DNA of 64,000 nt, from NCBI RefSeq assembly GCF_009938225.1, contig NZ_AP019657.1, positions 1,488,001 to 1,552,000 of the forward strand, in the 5' to 3' direction. The stretch is from Vibrio ponticus (lineage in GTDB: Bacteria > Pseudomonadota > Gammaproteobacteria > Enterobacterales > Vibrionaceae). Both the position numbers and the translations under genes were made by a program. How positions within the stretch are numbered: the stretch's first letter is position 1; each line of letters begins with the position of its first letter. Of this stretch, positions 43,196 to 52,729 are shown one piece after another. Below the pieces are notes generated by a model that worked only from the letters and a program-made list of their open reading frames with translations, was not told the origin of the DNA and made no database searches.

Positions 43196-43582
43196 TTAAA
43201 GAGCTTTGTAGATAACTTTGTTGCCTGCTAATTGTTCCTTAACAACTAGATTTTCTTCTAGAAGTTTTTTAAGTGCGCCAGTTGCCCAAGAAGCCGCTTT
43301 CGCTTCTTCTTGACCAGCAGCTAGGCCGATACCTTTAGGGTTGATGCCATCAGTATTGCTAACAACAATATCTAGCACTTGTTGCTGCTTAGGAGTTAGA
43401 GCAACGTCAGATTGCTTAACAGCAACGACTTTCTCCGCTGCTGGTGCTACAGCGACTTTCTTCTCAACTACAGGCTTAGCTTTTTTAGTTGCTTGAACGT
43501 TAGCAACTACCGCTTTAATGTGCTTTTGCAGTTTCAGCTGCACTTTGCGTTTATGAGCAAGTCTCATCGAGTGTTTCTCCAT
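43196..43582 (-). CDS. Conserved small winged-helix-like protein
   Basis: 128-aa protein, not firmly identified. The N-terminal third is very basic (MRLAHKRKVQLKLQKHIKAV), then an Ala/Val/Lys-rich linker (residues 33-58), then a C-terminal domain LTPKQQQVLDIVVSNTDGINPKGIGLAAGQ...ASWATGALKKLLEENLVVKEQLAGNKVIYKAL that reads like a MarR-type winged helix ending in a beta hairpin. Similar Vibrio proteins are sometimes labelled MarR-family. Start ambiguous: ATG at 43582 or, five codons on, 43567 with GGAG nine bases before it. Codon use looks expressed. DNA binding is inferred. Confidence 0.8.
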   Translation of the reverse strand: MEKHSMRLAHKRKVQLKLQKHIKAVVANVQATKKAKPVVEKKVAVAPAAEKVVAVKQSDVALTPKQQQVLDIVVSNTDGINPKGIGLAAGQEEAKAASWATGALKKLLEENLVVKEQLAGNKVIYKAL

Positions 43583-43789
43583 TTCACTGCATACCGAGCA
43601 GTGGTGAAAATTTGAAGCGCGTTTTATACCAAAAAAATGCGCCTAATGACAGGAAATCGACGATTTTCTACGACAAAAACGTGTGGCAGATTGGTAGAAG
43701 TCTATAAATTAGTCGATATTTAAACTGATCCATTTTTGCCTAACGCGCGAATTAAGAGGTATTGATACCGTTTTAACCAAAGGAAGTGG

Positions 43790-44503
43790 ATGAAAACATT
43801 GCACTTATACAACCACCCACTGAGAAACATCTCACTTAAACAATTGTGGGTCGTCACGCCAGTCGCATTGATACTGTTTGCCATCGTTTGGTTTGCGCAA
43901 AGCTGGCAACAATTGATCGTCGGCATTTTAATGCTAATTGCTGCTTACTATGCTCTCAAGCTATTGATAAAACAATCAACCGTTGGTTACACCCTCACCT
44001 CTACGCATTTTCAGCAGCATTTTGCAAAAGGCGGTTGGGTAGTCAGTTGGTCAAACATCAGCAAGATAGGTCTTTGCCAACATCACCACGATGGTTGGTA
44101 TCAACCACTCCCTTGGATAGGCATCAAACTGAAAGATTACGAACCCTATCTTGACAGCATCTGCCCCCGCATTTCTACCGAGTTAATGCTTGGTCAGCGC
44201 GCCCTACTCTATCTCGGTCTAAAGCAAAGTAGTCAGCAAAATCAGTTTGAAGATGTTGTTTTGGACTCACGTCCCTTCATAACTGCCAACGGAACGCAGT
44301 ATGATGGTCTAAAAGCGATGCTCGCCAATCGTATGCGCTATCAACGAGAGTTTTATGATTACGATGTGTTTATCTCAACTAACGACTTGGACCGTTCAGG
44401 AGAGGAATTTGTTGGTTTGATGAGGCGCTACCTTGCCGCGGCAAAACCACTTAACAGAAATAAAAAAGGTCGCAATAGCGACCTTTGGCAAGATTTTCAG
44501 TAA
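43790..44503 (+). CDS. DUF2982 membrane protein
   Basis: 237-aa protein of DUF2982, unknown function, found in Vibrio and relatives. Two adjacent membrane helices near residues 22-60 (LWVVTPVALILFAIVWFA; LIVGILMLIAAYYALKLLI) are followed by a PH-like beta-rich cytoplasmic part (GYTLTSTHFQQHFAKGGWVVSWSNISKIGLC). Ribosome site AAAGGAAGTGG. The last codons (LNRNKKGRNSDLWQDFQ) coincide with the gloC terminator hairpin on the opposite strand. Convergent with gloC, 6 bases apart. Confidence 0.8.
   Translation: MKTLHLYNHPLRNISLKQLWVVTPVALILFAIVWFAQSWQQLIVGILMLIAAYYALKLLIKQSTVGYTLTSTHFQQHFAKGGWVVSWSNISKIGLCQHHHDGWYQPLPWIGIKLKDYEPYLDSICPRISTELMLGQRALLYLGLKQSSQQNQFEDVVLDSRPFITANGTQYDGLKAMLANRMRYQREFYDYDVFISTNDLDRSGEEFVGLMRRYLAAAKPLNRNKKGRNSDLWQDFQ
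44462..44485 (-). terminator. gloC terminator inside the DUF2982 coding end
   Basis: AAGGTCGC-aata-GCGACCTT with six T on the minus strand. It lies within the last 14 codons of the opposite gene. Confidence 0.85.
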
Positions 44504-44509
44504 CCGCTA

Positions 44510-45166
44510 TCAGTACAACGGCATTTCATCAGCAACAAACGGGTTAGAAGCACGCTCACGACCAAATGTCGACTCAGGACCATGCCCTGGAACAAAACGA
44601 ACATCATTACCTAGTGGCCATAGCTTAGTCTTAATCGACGTGATCAAAGTATTAAAGTCACCTTTCGGGAAATCTGTACGACCGATACTACCGTTAAACA
44701 ATACATCACCGACAAACGCCAACTGCGCTTCTTCGCTAAACAGTACAACGTGACCAGGAGTATGGCCAGGTGTATGCAGTACCTGCATTGTTTGATTACC
44801 AAACGTAATCTTATCGCCATCATTTAACCATTGATCCGGTTCAAACGCTTGAGTTAACGGGAACCCAAACATTTGACTCTGACCTTCTAAGCCTTGTAGC
44901 CAGAAATTATCTTCTTTATGTGGGCCAATAATTGGCTTACCACCTAATAAGTCAGCTAGAGGTTCTGTCCCACCAACATGGTCCAAGTGGCCATGAGTAA
45001 GAACCAAGTTCTCTACTTCAACACCAAGCTCTTTGATCAATACTGCCAGTTGCTTCTCGTCACCACCAGGATCGATCACGATGCCTTTCATGGTTTCATC
45101 GCACCATACAATTGAACAGTTCTGAGAGAATGAGGTGACAGGGACAACCTGATACTTCAAAGACAT
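44510..45166 (-). CDS. gloC: Glyoxalase-II-like metallo-hydrolase YcbL
   Basis: 218-aa metallo-beta-lactamase-fold enzyme, close to E. coli YcbL/GloC, a type II glyoxalase hydrolysing S-lactoylglutathione. Metal ligands: THGHLDHVGG (near 56-65), GHTPGH, FVGDVLFNGSIGRTDFP and VPGHGPES. Start SLKYQVVPVTSFSQNCSIVW and end NPFVADEMPLY match the family, and length agrees with E. coli (215 aa). As in E. coli, it is followed upstream by ycbK and ldtD homologues. Confidence 0.93.
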   Translation of the reverse strand: MSLKYQVVPVTSFSQNCSIVWCDETMKGIVIDPGGDEKQLAVLIKELGVEVENLVLTHGHLDHVGGTEPLADLLGGKPIIGPHKEDNFWLQGLEGQSQMFGFPLTQAFEPDQWLNDGDKITFGNQTMQVLHTPGHTPGHVVLFSEEAQLAFVGDVLFNGSIGRTDFPKGDFNTLITSIKTKLWPLGNDVRFVPGHGPESTFGRERASNPFVADEMPLY

Positions 45167-45261
45167 AAAATTACCTTAAAATTACGAATCTGGCAGAACT
45201 ATGACACGATCATTGAGTAAGCTCAAGCAAGTTCACTACCCTCATCTGCTCACCGATAGAT

Positions 45262-45294
45262 GAAAAAAAGGAACAGCCTAATTTGCTGTTCCTT
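45262..45294 (-). terminator. Terminator of the ycbK-like gene
   Basis: AAGGAACAGC / GCTGTTCCTT stem with seven T on the minus strand, 20 bases after the stop. Confidence 0.9.
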
Positions 45295-45313
45295 CTCAAT
45301 AAATCACGAACGC

Positions 45314-45856
45314 TTATGACCAGTAACGCACAGGTCCGGTATCAATGTGAACGAAATTACTATTCGGATAATAACCAACACCACCCGCTTTGATTTCACG
45401 AGCAACATCTCGCACACGGCGCAGATTAACGCCATCAAGGCGGAAATCAATCGCTTGCCCCGTCATATGGTAACTTTTCTTCGCCACACCACTTGAATGT
45501 GCGCGCAGCGCTTTGTTGGTTGCTGGTGAACGATAGCCCGAGATGATCTGAACTTCAGCTTCCACGCCTAACTCAGATTGGATAAGTGAAATCTGATCGA
45601 ACAGCTTCTTATCCATTTTATGGATTTCATTGCGTCTGAAATCGCGGCAAATCTTATCGATACGGACCATTTCTTTAGAAACATAGCTCTTACCATCAAA
45701 GTAACATGTTTCTAAGTTTTCCCCTGTATGCACATTGTTCAGTGCCAAAGAACGTGAAAGATCTGGGTATGACGCAAGTGCAATACTCGGTGCGCAACTC
45801 GCTACCACTAGACCACTTCCTGCCAACTTAATAAAATTTCTACGTGTAACCTGCAC
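45314..45856 (-). CDS. ycbK: Tat-exported M15-type (DUF882/YcbK) peptidoglycan peptidase
   Basis: 180-aa periplasmic protein, peptidase M15A/YcbK (MepK) family. The N-terminus has a twin-arginine signal (TRRNFIKLAGSG, cleavage near SIALA). Zinc ligands: SYHMTGQAIDFRL (near 140, H and D) and NFVHIDTGPVRYW. E. coli MepK cuts 3-3 peptide cross-links made by L,D-transpeptidases, and an L,D-transpeptidase gene (ldtD) lies upstream, so the pair may open and close the same bonds. A GYRSPATNKALRAHSSG segment is typical. Confidence 0.9.
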   Translation of the reverse strand: MQVTRRNFIKLAGSGLVVASCAPSIALASYPDLSRSLALNNVHTGENLETCYFDGKSYVSKEMVRIDKICRDFRRNEIHKMDKKLFDQISLIQSELGVEAEVQIISGYRSPATNKALRAHSSGVAKKSYHMTGQAIDFRLDGVNLRRVRDVAREIKAGGVGYYPNSNFVHIDTGPVRYWS

Positions 45857-46149
45857 TGTTTTATACCTTCATAACAACTTGTGGATTTTGTGCTGGAACG
45901 GACAGTACCGAACTCTGTTATGAAGTGCAAACGTATAAAATATGTCTGAAATGGGCAAAACACCCAAACTTAATGATTAATTACTGAACTAATTGAGAAA
46001 AATTTTATAAATCATCAATTGCAAGATTTTGTAAATTTTTAGTCAATGTGACACAAACCACGCCGCGGCTGCGTGATGTGCCATTTACGGATAAAAAATA
46101 AACGCATTAGTCTCTGTATTCGACGGATATGAATAACGACAAAGAGTGG

Positions 46150-47679
46150 CTAATCTAAACTATAGATATCATCACGATAGTGTACTACACCACCTTCACC
46201 CCAAGCGGTCTGATAAATTATATGCACGGGAATACGCTGACGTAGCGGGATTGACTTATTAGAGCGCGTGTTATTCTGCTGAATCTCTTCCAAACTTAAT
46301 CCCTGATTTTCCAATAGCAGAGAGGCAAATTGATCAGCATCTTTCACGCGCACACAACCCGAGCTGAATGCGCGCATCGGTTTGTCGAACAAATGTTTAC
46401 TTGGCGTATCGTGCAAAAAGATAGCGCGATCATTGGGCGTATTAAATTTATAGAGACCTAACGCGTTATTTTCACCCGACATCTGTCTCATTCGATAAGG
46501 AAAAGCTTTCGGATGAGTTCGGTACCAATCAATCATCATGGGATCAATAATGTTACTTGAAGTCCAACTTTGGATGATCTTGATATTCTTTTTGGATAGA
46601 TAACGCGGATCTTCTTTTACTGCAGGGATAATATCCTCAACCATGATCTTCCATGGTACATTCCATGTCGGGTTGAGAATCACCGAATCCAGGTTAGTCG
46701 TCATTACAGGCGTCGGTCTTTTCTGTCTTCCAACAATCACTTGCGATTGAAAAATAGATTCTCCGCCAAACCAATATTCCATCTCATACCCTGGCACATT
46801 GACCAAAATAATGGTGTTGCGTTGCTCAGGCCAAATACGGCTGCGCTCAGCATTAATCGCAATCATTTTTAAACGAGCATTGCTGCTCTTGTTCAACCAA
46901 CGAATGGTATTAGGACCAATCACCCCGTCGACTTTAAGCCCGTGTATAGCTTGAAATTGTTTTACCGCTATCTCCAGAGGCTCATCAAAATAACTCAGCT
47001 CGCTCGCCACTTGGCTCAAGTCGATGTCGACCTGCTGCAAGCGTTCAATCAATGTCGCGCGATTTTCCAATAAGTCGCCAACACGCTTGAGTTTGCTCTC
47101 TTGGATGTAAAGAGCAACCACCTCATCACGTCGGTTCAACAGACGTAAATAGGTATCGATCAATGCTTGATAACTCTCAGTATCGGGCGTGTACGCATCA
47201 ATCAAAGCGTCAATTTGCTGCGACTGAATGGATGCGTACAAATCTGCCAGTGCATTTTCGCTTGGCAATGGAAGTGATTGCACCGCTTTGTTATCAAAAA
47301 ACCACTCTTTTCCAAACTGTTTAGCAAGCTCGGCATAACTCATATAAGCGAGTAACGTATCAGTTGCGAGTAAATCATATTGATACCATTGGTTGCTTTT
47401 CCGATAGAATCGAAGCTGATCTAGCTGCTTTGAAATCATTGGGCTAACACCGGCTTGATCGATCAACTCTAATTGAAACTCCAGTCGGCTACTTTGTTGG
47501 AGATCGAACCAAATGATCTGTTCACCGTTAGTGCGGTAAATATCTTCGAGTTGCTGCGGGTACTGATACTGGGTATCACTGCCAGGTGATACCCAGCCAA
47601 TCTGTTCAAAATAGCTTTGCGCATATGCCGCTAATGGCATTGAAAAGAAAACTACCAAAATGAGCTTGAGTCTATACAT
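46150..47679 (-). CDS. ldtD: L,D-transpeptidase LdtD (YcbB)
   Basis: 509-aa periplasmic enzyme that makes 3-3 cross-links in peptidoglycan. Signal peptide residues 1-20 (VVFFSMPLAAYAQ). A peptidoglycan-binding domain contains FQAIHGLKVDGVIGPNTIRWLN (about 240-262). The YkuD catalytic site is FLHDTPSKHLFDKPMRAFSSGCVRVKD (about 420-446), with Cys in SSGCVR. Somewhat shorter than E. coli (615 aa), mostly at the N-terminus. Neighbouring ycbK and gloC keep E. coli order. Confidence 0.95.
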   Translation of the reverse strand: MYRLKLILVVFFSMPLAAYAQSYFEQIGWVSPGSDTQYQYPQQLEDIYRTNGEQIIWFDLQQSSRLEFQLELIDQAGVSPMISKQLDQLRFYRKSNQWYQYDLLATDTLLAYMSYAELAKQFGKEWFFDNKAVQSLPLPSENALADLYASIQSQQIDALIDAYTPDTESYQALIDTYLRLLNRRDEVVALYIQESKLKRVGDLLENRATLIERLQQVDIDLSQVASELSYFDEPLEIAVKQFQAIHGLKVDGVIGPNTIRWLNKSSNARLKMIAINAERSRIWPEQRNTIILVNVPGYEMEYWFGGESIFQSQVIVGRQKRPTPVMTTNLDSVILNPTWNVPWKIMVEDIIPAVKEDPRYLSKKNIKIIQSWTSSNIIDPMMIDWYRTHPKAFPYRMRQMSGENNALGLYKFNTPNDRAIFLHDTPSKHLFDKPMRAFSSGCVRVKDADQFASLLLENQGLSLEEIQQNNTRSNKSIPLRQRIPVHIIYQTAWGEGGVVHYRDDIYSLD

Positions 47680-47788
47680 TATTCCATACGCTTTTTCATA
47701 CCATTGAAATAAGTATGGCAGAGAATCGTCATTTAACCTTTTTTGTTTAAATTTCTATTAATCAATAGTTTAGTTGATTAATTAATCG

Positions 47789-48865
47789 TTAACTTATCAT
47801 ACTCCAATGGTTATCCCATTGAATAGATGAAAAAACGGAAGACTTGTCTCGGGGATGAGACTGAGCGATAACAGCCCCAGATCCGGAGCTAATTAGGAAC
47901 CGTCCATCCTTGGCAACAACTCCAGAAGCATCAGGCAAAGATGACAACTCAACTAACTGTCTAGACTCTTTAGACCATATCCCATAACAATTCCCTCGTG
48001 GAGAGGTTGCTATGATCCATTTGTCTGAAGCAGCAATACTGGCAATGTAATGTCTAAATCTCGCCCACTGCTCAGGCTCAGCTTGAAGTAGCTTTATCTC
48101 ACCACCAGCAGTATGCATGGCGAGTAAAGCCGGATACTCATCTGGCTCCCCTCGATACTGCTGCCCACATAACACGGTTTTGTCACCATCATGCGCCAAA
48201 TGGCGAATACTCAAATGATGGTCGGGCAACAAGCGTTGTTCTAGTAATATTCCGCTCTGGGATAGATAACTCAAACTTGGTTGCATCGAGTCAAGATTCT
48301 TAGGGGTGCGCCCATCGGTATGCACGCCACCAACACCTATCACTAAAGTGTCATCCGGCATAATGATCACTTCGTGAGGACCGAGACCAAAACCAGTTAA
48401 CTCATCAATTTTTTGATAATTTTTGTCTACCGCGTAAACGCCAATGATTCCACGACTGCTTGCTCGTTCACCCTCGGTGGCAAACAGCAATTTACCATCA
48501 TTAGAATAAACACCGTGCCCATAGAAGTGACGGTTGTCCGCGGCGGTATTTACGCGAACAATGTCTCCGCTCACATAATCGAACACCATCAAATAACTAC
48601 CCGGTCTGCGGGCAAATGCCACCGCGTGCTGACGTTGCTTATTGATAGCGATACCGTGCCCTCGCCCAGGTAATGGCAAGCGAGATAAAGGCATGCCTTG
48701 ATGATCAGCAACCACCACACTGTAACGTTCTCGACCTTCTAATGCACATCCAATCAGACTCGGATGGGAGTCTGTCTTTCCTTCACTTGCTAGTACAGTC
48801 ATTGGTGCCGCAGCGCCAAATAACGCTGCCTTAAGCAGCGTTCTACGTGTTATATCAGTCACCAT
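47789..48865 (-). CDS. DUF1513 Tat-exported beta-propeller-like protein
   Basis: 358-aa periplasmic protein, DUF1513, predicted propeller of repeated strands. Tat signal TRRTLLKAALFGAAA, then repeated units such as HGIAINKQRQHAVAFARRPG, FYGHGVYSNDGKLLFATEGE and GLGPHEVIIMPDDTLVIGVGG. Start overlaps the imelysin stop by 11 bases. It belongs with two imelysins and a di-haem cytochrome, a cluster seen near iron-uptake genes. Function unknown; a role in iron handling comes only from context. Confidence 0.85.
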   Translation of the reverse strand: MVTDITRRTLLKAALFGAAAPMTVLASEGKTDSHPSLIGCALEGRERYSVVVADHQGMPLSRLPLPGRGHGIAINKQRQHAVAFARRPGSYLMVFDYVSGDIVRVNTAADNRHFYGHGVYSNDGKLLFATEGERASSRGIIGVYAVDKNYQKIDELTGFGLGPHEVIIMPDDTLVIGVGGVHTDGRTPKNLDSMQPSLSYLSQSGILLEQRLLPDHHLSIRHLAHDGDKTVLCGQQYRGEPDEYPALLAMHTAGGEIKLLQAEPEQWARFRHYIASIAASDKWIIATSPRGNCYGIWSKESRQLVELSSLPDASGVVAKDGRFLISSGSGAVIAQSHPRDKSSVFSSIQWDNHWSMIS

Positions 48866-49883
48866 CGGTTGCGTTAAACCCTATTACTACACCAAGTTCT
48901 ATCGCGACTTCTTCATGAATCAGATAATTCAGCCTTTCCAGTTTGTTATATTGACTTAGTACCGTCTGATATCCTGATTTTGTTTGCAGCAAGTCGAACA
49001 AACTGGTCTGCGTCGGCCATGTTTCAAGCGTTAAATCGAACTGTTGTACAATACGATCTGCGAGCTGAGACTTGCCTAATTTTCGCAAGTAAGCATCCAA
49101 ACCTTGACCGTTGGCTAAATAAAGCCGTTTTAGCGCTAACACGTTATGCTCGAGATTTTGCATTGACGTTTCAGAGCGCCAAGACTCAGCAAAATAAGGG
49201 CGAGGTTTACCCACTTTAGCTAACGGACGACTGAGTTTTTTCATCGTATAATCAAGCTGATTAGATAACAGAGCGATATATTCAGAATCCCAGTTTTTTT
49301 GTGTCATAACGACCCAGGGGTTATCCTGCCATGCTTGAGCGATAGTTGCGGCATTATTGACTAAATTACGACTGATCGCTTTACCAAGAGCACAAGTATT
49401 ATTGCTGCTAGTAAAATTAGATGCGTCATCGTAAAGCAACCACTCAATTGCACCTACCCCTTGCACTGTCACACTTTGCTGGGAAATTTCCTCACTACGC
49501 CAATCTGCTTTGTCTTGCTTAAGTAGTGCCGACATTTTACGCCCGGTCGTATTCTTTTTGTCCGGCCAGAATTGAATATTCCAACTCTGTTCAAGCGCCG
49601 TCTGAGGACCACGTTCTTGACCTTGTAATGCCATCCAAGCCGTCATAGTCTGTTGCCACTTAGATTGCACAACATTGATTCCCTCGCCTGAACGACAAAA
49701 GTCGCCGACGGCTCGCTCGAGCTCTTCTGCTTGCTGGCTAAAAGCCTTCGCCGCAGATACCTCAACCAGATAAACCCCTTGGCTAACATGCTGACTGGGT
49801 AGAGTCGCCACATCAGCAAACGCATGAACGGGTAGCACTAAGCTGGTGAATATCACTAAACTCAAAGGTGAATTATTTTTCAT
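48855..49883 (-). CDS. Imelysin-family periplasmic protein
   Basis: 342-aa helical protein of the imelysin (peptidase M75) family, probably in iron acquisition. A signal peptide of about 24 residues (LSLVIFTSLVLPVHAFA) is followed by the conserved W-rich core (KWQQTMTAWMALQGQERGPQTALEQSWNIQFWPDKKN) and GVGAIEWLLYDD, equivalent to the GxHxxE-type motif with the His replaced by Ala. Loss of that residue and the family's unclear peptidase status make proteolysis unlikely. It lies 9 bases after the di-haem cytochrome and overlaps the DUF1513 gene. Confidence 0.87.
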   Translation of the reverse strand: MKNNSPLSLVIFTSLVLPVHAFADVATLPSQHVSQGVYLVEVSAAKAFSQQAEELERAVGDFCRSGEGINVVQSKWQQTMTAWMALQGQERGPQTALEQSWNIQFWPDKKNTTGRKMSALLKQDKADWRSEEISQQSVTVQGVGAIEWLLYDDASNFTSSNNTCALGKAISRNLVNNAATIAQAWQDNPWVVMTQKNWDSEYIALLSNQLDYTMKKLSRPLAKVGKPRPYFAESWRSETSMQNLEHNVLALKRLYLANGQGLDAYLRKLGKSQLADRIVQQFDLTLETWPTQTSLFDLLQTKSGYQTVLSQYNKLERLNYLIHEEVAIELGVVIGFNATDGD

Positions 49884-49892
49884 ATATCACCT

Positions 49893-51287
49893 CTACAGGG
49901 AATTGAGAAACACGATGAGGGCATCACGCTCGCGTTGATTAAGCTTCAGCACCTGCTGTTTGGCATTCTCGGCTTCACCACCATGCCACAATACGGCTTC
50001 CATTAACGAACGCGCGCGGCCATCATGCAGGAAATAAGTATGACCATTGACTTCCTCGGTATAACCAAGCCCCCACAGAGGCGGCGTGCGCCATTCTTGT
50101 CCATTGGCTAAATATTCCGGACGATTATCGGCTAATCCTTCTCCCATATCGTGCAACAACATATCGGTATATGGGTGGATCAACTGCTCAGATAAAGCAG
50201 GCAATTCAGTACTTCGAGCGGTCTTAATATCGGTTTTATGACAACTTTGACAACCCAGTTGTTTAAACAGTACCTGTCCTTGCTTGACCTGCGGATCATT
50301 CACATTACGACGTATCGGCACCGCAAGATGCTGAGTATAAAACTCGACAAAATCTAAGATATTGTCGCTGACTTCTGGTTTGCCACCATTTGGCAAATCG
50401 CCACAAATGGTTTGATTACTGGTGCAGTTTTCATTTGGAAACAAGTTGCTGGTTAGACCCACATCGCCATTAAATGCGGCCGCATTTTGTTGCATCAAAG
50501 TGGGTTGCCCAGCTTTCCAACCAAAACGACCTAGAGCAAAATCTTGTTTTTGTACGTCCCACACTCGGTTAGCCTTACCTGAAATACCGTCTTTATTCGT
50601 GTCGGTTTCATCACTCCAAGCAAGAATCGTCTCATCGGGGATCAGCTCTAATAAGCCTAAACCAATCATCGGTGGAGCAATACGTGCTGACATCATGGTA
50701 TCCGGATGCATCTCGCCATAGCCTAGGTCAGTAATCGTTAGATGAGGCTTACGCAGAGAAACTTGTGTGCCGTCAGCAAAAGTAACTGGCACTTCACTGT
50801 AGGTAATATTGATTTTTCCTTCAGGCTTTTGGTCTTGCAAAGCGAAATCTTGCAATTGACCACCATAGGTTGGTTCAGGAATCACACCATCTTTGATAAA
50901 CGCTTTCTTCTGCTCAGCCGTCATAGCAGGAATACTTAAGCGAACTAACATCGAAACTGCATGAATATCACCTGACTCTGGCGGGTGACCACGACCGTCT
51001 TTGATATGGCAGTTTTGGCAACCATTGGTATTAAAAAGTGGTCCTAGACCATCGCGCGCATCCGTCGATGCTGGTGCCTGAACCCAAGGATTACGGAAAA
51101 AACTGTTACCGACGCTAAAATCAAGACGTTTACTCATTGGTAAATTACCGGCAGGTAGAGAAAACGCATTAGCGCCCTCTTTTTTTACCGCAGTGTTACC
51201 ACCAGTTTTAACTTCATTGGCGAAGGCAGAAAAAGAATTAGATAGAAGTAATATTGCTGCTAGAGAAGAATTTAAATACCGCATCAT
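49893..51287 (-). CDS. Di-haem cytochrome c oxidoreductase-like protein
   Basis: 464-aa periplasmic protein of the DHOR (thiol oxidoreductase-like) family. Signal peptide of about 23 residues, two CxxCH haem sites (NGCQNCHIKDGRGH near residue 95; LGCQSCHKTDIKTA near 350). Other family segments: GDIHAVSMLVRLSIPAM, RNPWVQAPASTDARDGLGPLFN and ERDALIVFLNSL. Bound between two imelysin genes. Such cytochromes could reduce or oxidise iron or copper for uptake, but this is inference. Gap to the upstream imelysin is about 135 bases with a terminator. Confidence 0.9.
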   Translation of the reverse strand: MMRYLNSSLAAILLLSNSFSAFANEVKTGGNTAVKKEGANAFSLPAGNLPMSKRLDFSVGNSFFRNPWVQAPASTDARDGLGPLFNTNGCQNCHIKDGRGHPPESGDIHAVSMLVRLSIPAMTAEQKKAFIKDGVIPEPTYGGQLQDFALQDQKPEGKINITYSEVPVTFADGTQVSLRKPHLTITDLGYGEMHPDTMMSARIAPPMIGLGLLELIPDETILAWSDETDTNKDGISGKANRVWDVQKQDFALGRFGWKAGQPTLMQQNAAAFNGDVGLTSNLFPNENCTSNQTICGDLPNGGKPEVSDNILDFVEFYTQHLAVPIRRNVNDPQVKQGQVLFKQLGCQSCHKTDIKTARSTELPALSEQLIHPYTDMLLHDMGEGLADNRPEYLANGQEWRTPPLWGLGYTEEVNGHTYFLHDGRARSLMEAVLWHGGEAENAKQQVLKLNQRERDALIVFLNSL

Positions 51288-51366
51288 TCCAGTGCTCTTT
51301 TTAGTGTCTTTAAGTCCAGCGAATTATTTTTGTATAGGACAAACTGAACTTGTTCAGAAGCAAGAC

Positions 51367-51390
51367 AACAAAGGGCTCAAACGAGCCCTT
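51367..51390 (-). terminator. Terminator after the Fur-boxed imelysin
   Basis: AAGGGCTC-aaac-GAGCCCTT stem and TTTGTTG tail on the minus strand, about 32 bases after the stop; partial read-through into the cytochrome gene is possible. Confidence 0.75.
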
Positions 51391-51421
51391 CCATTATCTT
51401 GGTTATCAATCAAAAATAATG

Positions 51422-52684
51422 TTAGAACTCGTGGTCCGCTGTATCTGGATTCAAGCTATCAATACCAATTATGTTAGCTGCGCGCTCGATTGAAGCAGTT
51501 TGCGCCACTAGAGAAATGATCGTTTCATTGACTAATGCATTACCTTGAGTGTTACCCGCCGCTATTAATTGGTCAAAGTGCTGATTGTTTTTCTCAGCCG
51601 CTGTCACCAACTCACCCACTTGATCACGGGTAGTATCAAACTGCTTTTGGATCTCATCAGCTGCTTTTTGATCTTTATTTGCTACCAGTGCGTAGATCCC
51701 AGGTCCTTCAAGTTTGCTACCATCGACTTTATTATAAGTCCCGGTATAAACGTTGTAGATGCCTTGCTCATTGTAGTAATGCGAGTTGTGCGTATTATCA
51801 GAGAAGCAATCGTGCTCGTCTTCTGTTGAGTTCGCCTCAAGAGCAACCTTCATACGCTCACCGGCCAGTTCACCCAATGAAAGTGAACCCATACCAAATA
51901 GCATCTTACGCAGACCGTTATCTGCTGAGTCTTTTAGCAACTCCGCACGATAGTTATCTTTCTCGCTCGCTGACCACTGCTTTTCCATCCACTCAAGATC
52001 TTGAACTAAAAGATCCGCTGCTGCTCGCAGGTATTCGCCTCGACGATCACAGTTACCATTCGTACACTCTTTACCCACGACAAAATCGGTGTAAGCACGC
52101 TCACCTGCACCAGCATTGGTGCCATTTAGATCTTGTCCCCAAAGTAAAAATTCGATTGCATGGTAACCAGAAGCGACGTTTGCCTCAGAACCGCCGACTT
52201 CATTGAGTTCTGCAATTAATTCAGGCGTAATTTTAGCGACATCTAATTTCGTCGCACCGATTGTTAATTGTTCGTTTGCTACGATATTGGCAACGGCACC
52301 TTCATTACCCAACTCGTACTGGTAGTCGGAAGAAACGTAATCAATGAGCCCCTCATCGAGTGGCCAAGCATTCAATTGCCCTTCCCAATCGTCGACAATT
52401 GCGTTACCAAAACGAAATACTTCTGATTGCTGATATGGCACTCGTGATTCAAGCCAAGCTTGCTTAACTTGTTCAAATTTAGCCGCAGAAGGCGCAGCTA
52501 GGAATGATTCGATTGATTGATCGAGTGATTTAGCGGTAGAAAGTGAGTCAGAAAAAACTGTGTGGGCCAAATCTGCATAATGTTCAACAACCTGTTGCTT
52601 GGTTACGTCTGCAGCGAAAGCTGAAGTACCAACAACCAAGAAAGCGGCCGCAACTGAGCGCGCCAAAACTGTTTTTGCCTTCAT
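51422..52684 (-). CDS. Iron-regulated imelysin-like periplasmic protein (IrpA type)
   Basis: 420-aa imelysin, IrpA-like. Signal peptide LARSVAAAFLVVGTSAFA (about 24 residues). The metal-binding GxHxxE motif is intact: NVASGYHAIEFLLWGQD (near 190). ERMKVALEANSTEDEHDCFSDNTHNSHYYN is the second conserved block. Matches the V. cholerae gene VC1264, known as an iron-regulated protein. A good Fur box stands about 45 bases before the start (52730-52748). First gene of the iron cluster, with the di-haem cytochrome next. Confidence 0.92.
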   Translation of the reverse strand: MKAKTVLARSVAAAFLVVGTSAFAADVTKQQVVEHYADLAHTVFSDSLSTAKSLDQSIESFLAAPSAAKFEQVKQAWLESRVPYQQSEVFRFGNAIVDDWEGQLNAWPLDEGLIDYVSSDYQYELGNEGAVANIVANEQLTIGATKLDVAKITPELIAELNEVGGSEANVASGYHAIEFLLWGQDLNGTNAGAGERAYTDFVVGKECTNGNCDRRGEYLRAAADLLVQDLEWMEKQWSASEKDNYRAELLKDSADNGLRKMLFGMGSLSLGELAGERMKVALEANSTEDEHDCFSDNTHNSHYYNEQGIYNVYTGTYNKVDGSKLEGPGIYALVANKDQKAADEIQKQFDTTRDQVGELVTAAEKNNQHFDQLIAAGNTQGNALVNETIISLVAQTASIERAANIIGIDSLNPDTADHEF

Positions 52685-52729
52685 TATTATGTCCTTGTTG
52701 AGCTTGAAGAACGTTACGTAATGTAACTA

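Noticed and set aside
51679..52206. 175-codon plus-strand frame
   Set aside because: Antisense to the imelysin gene, with no motif or ribosome site.
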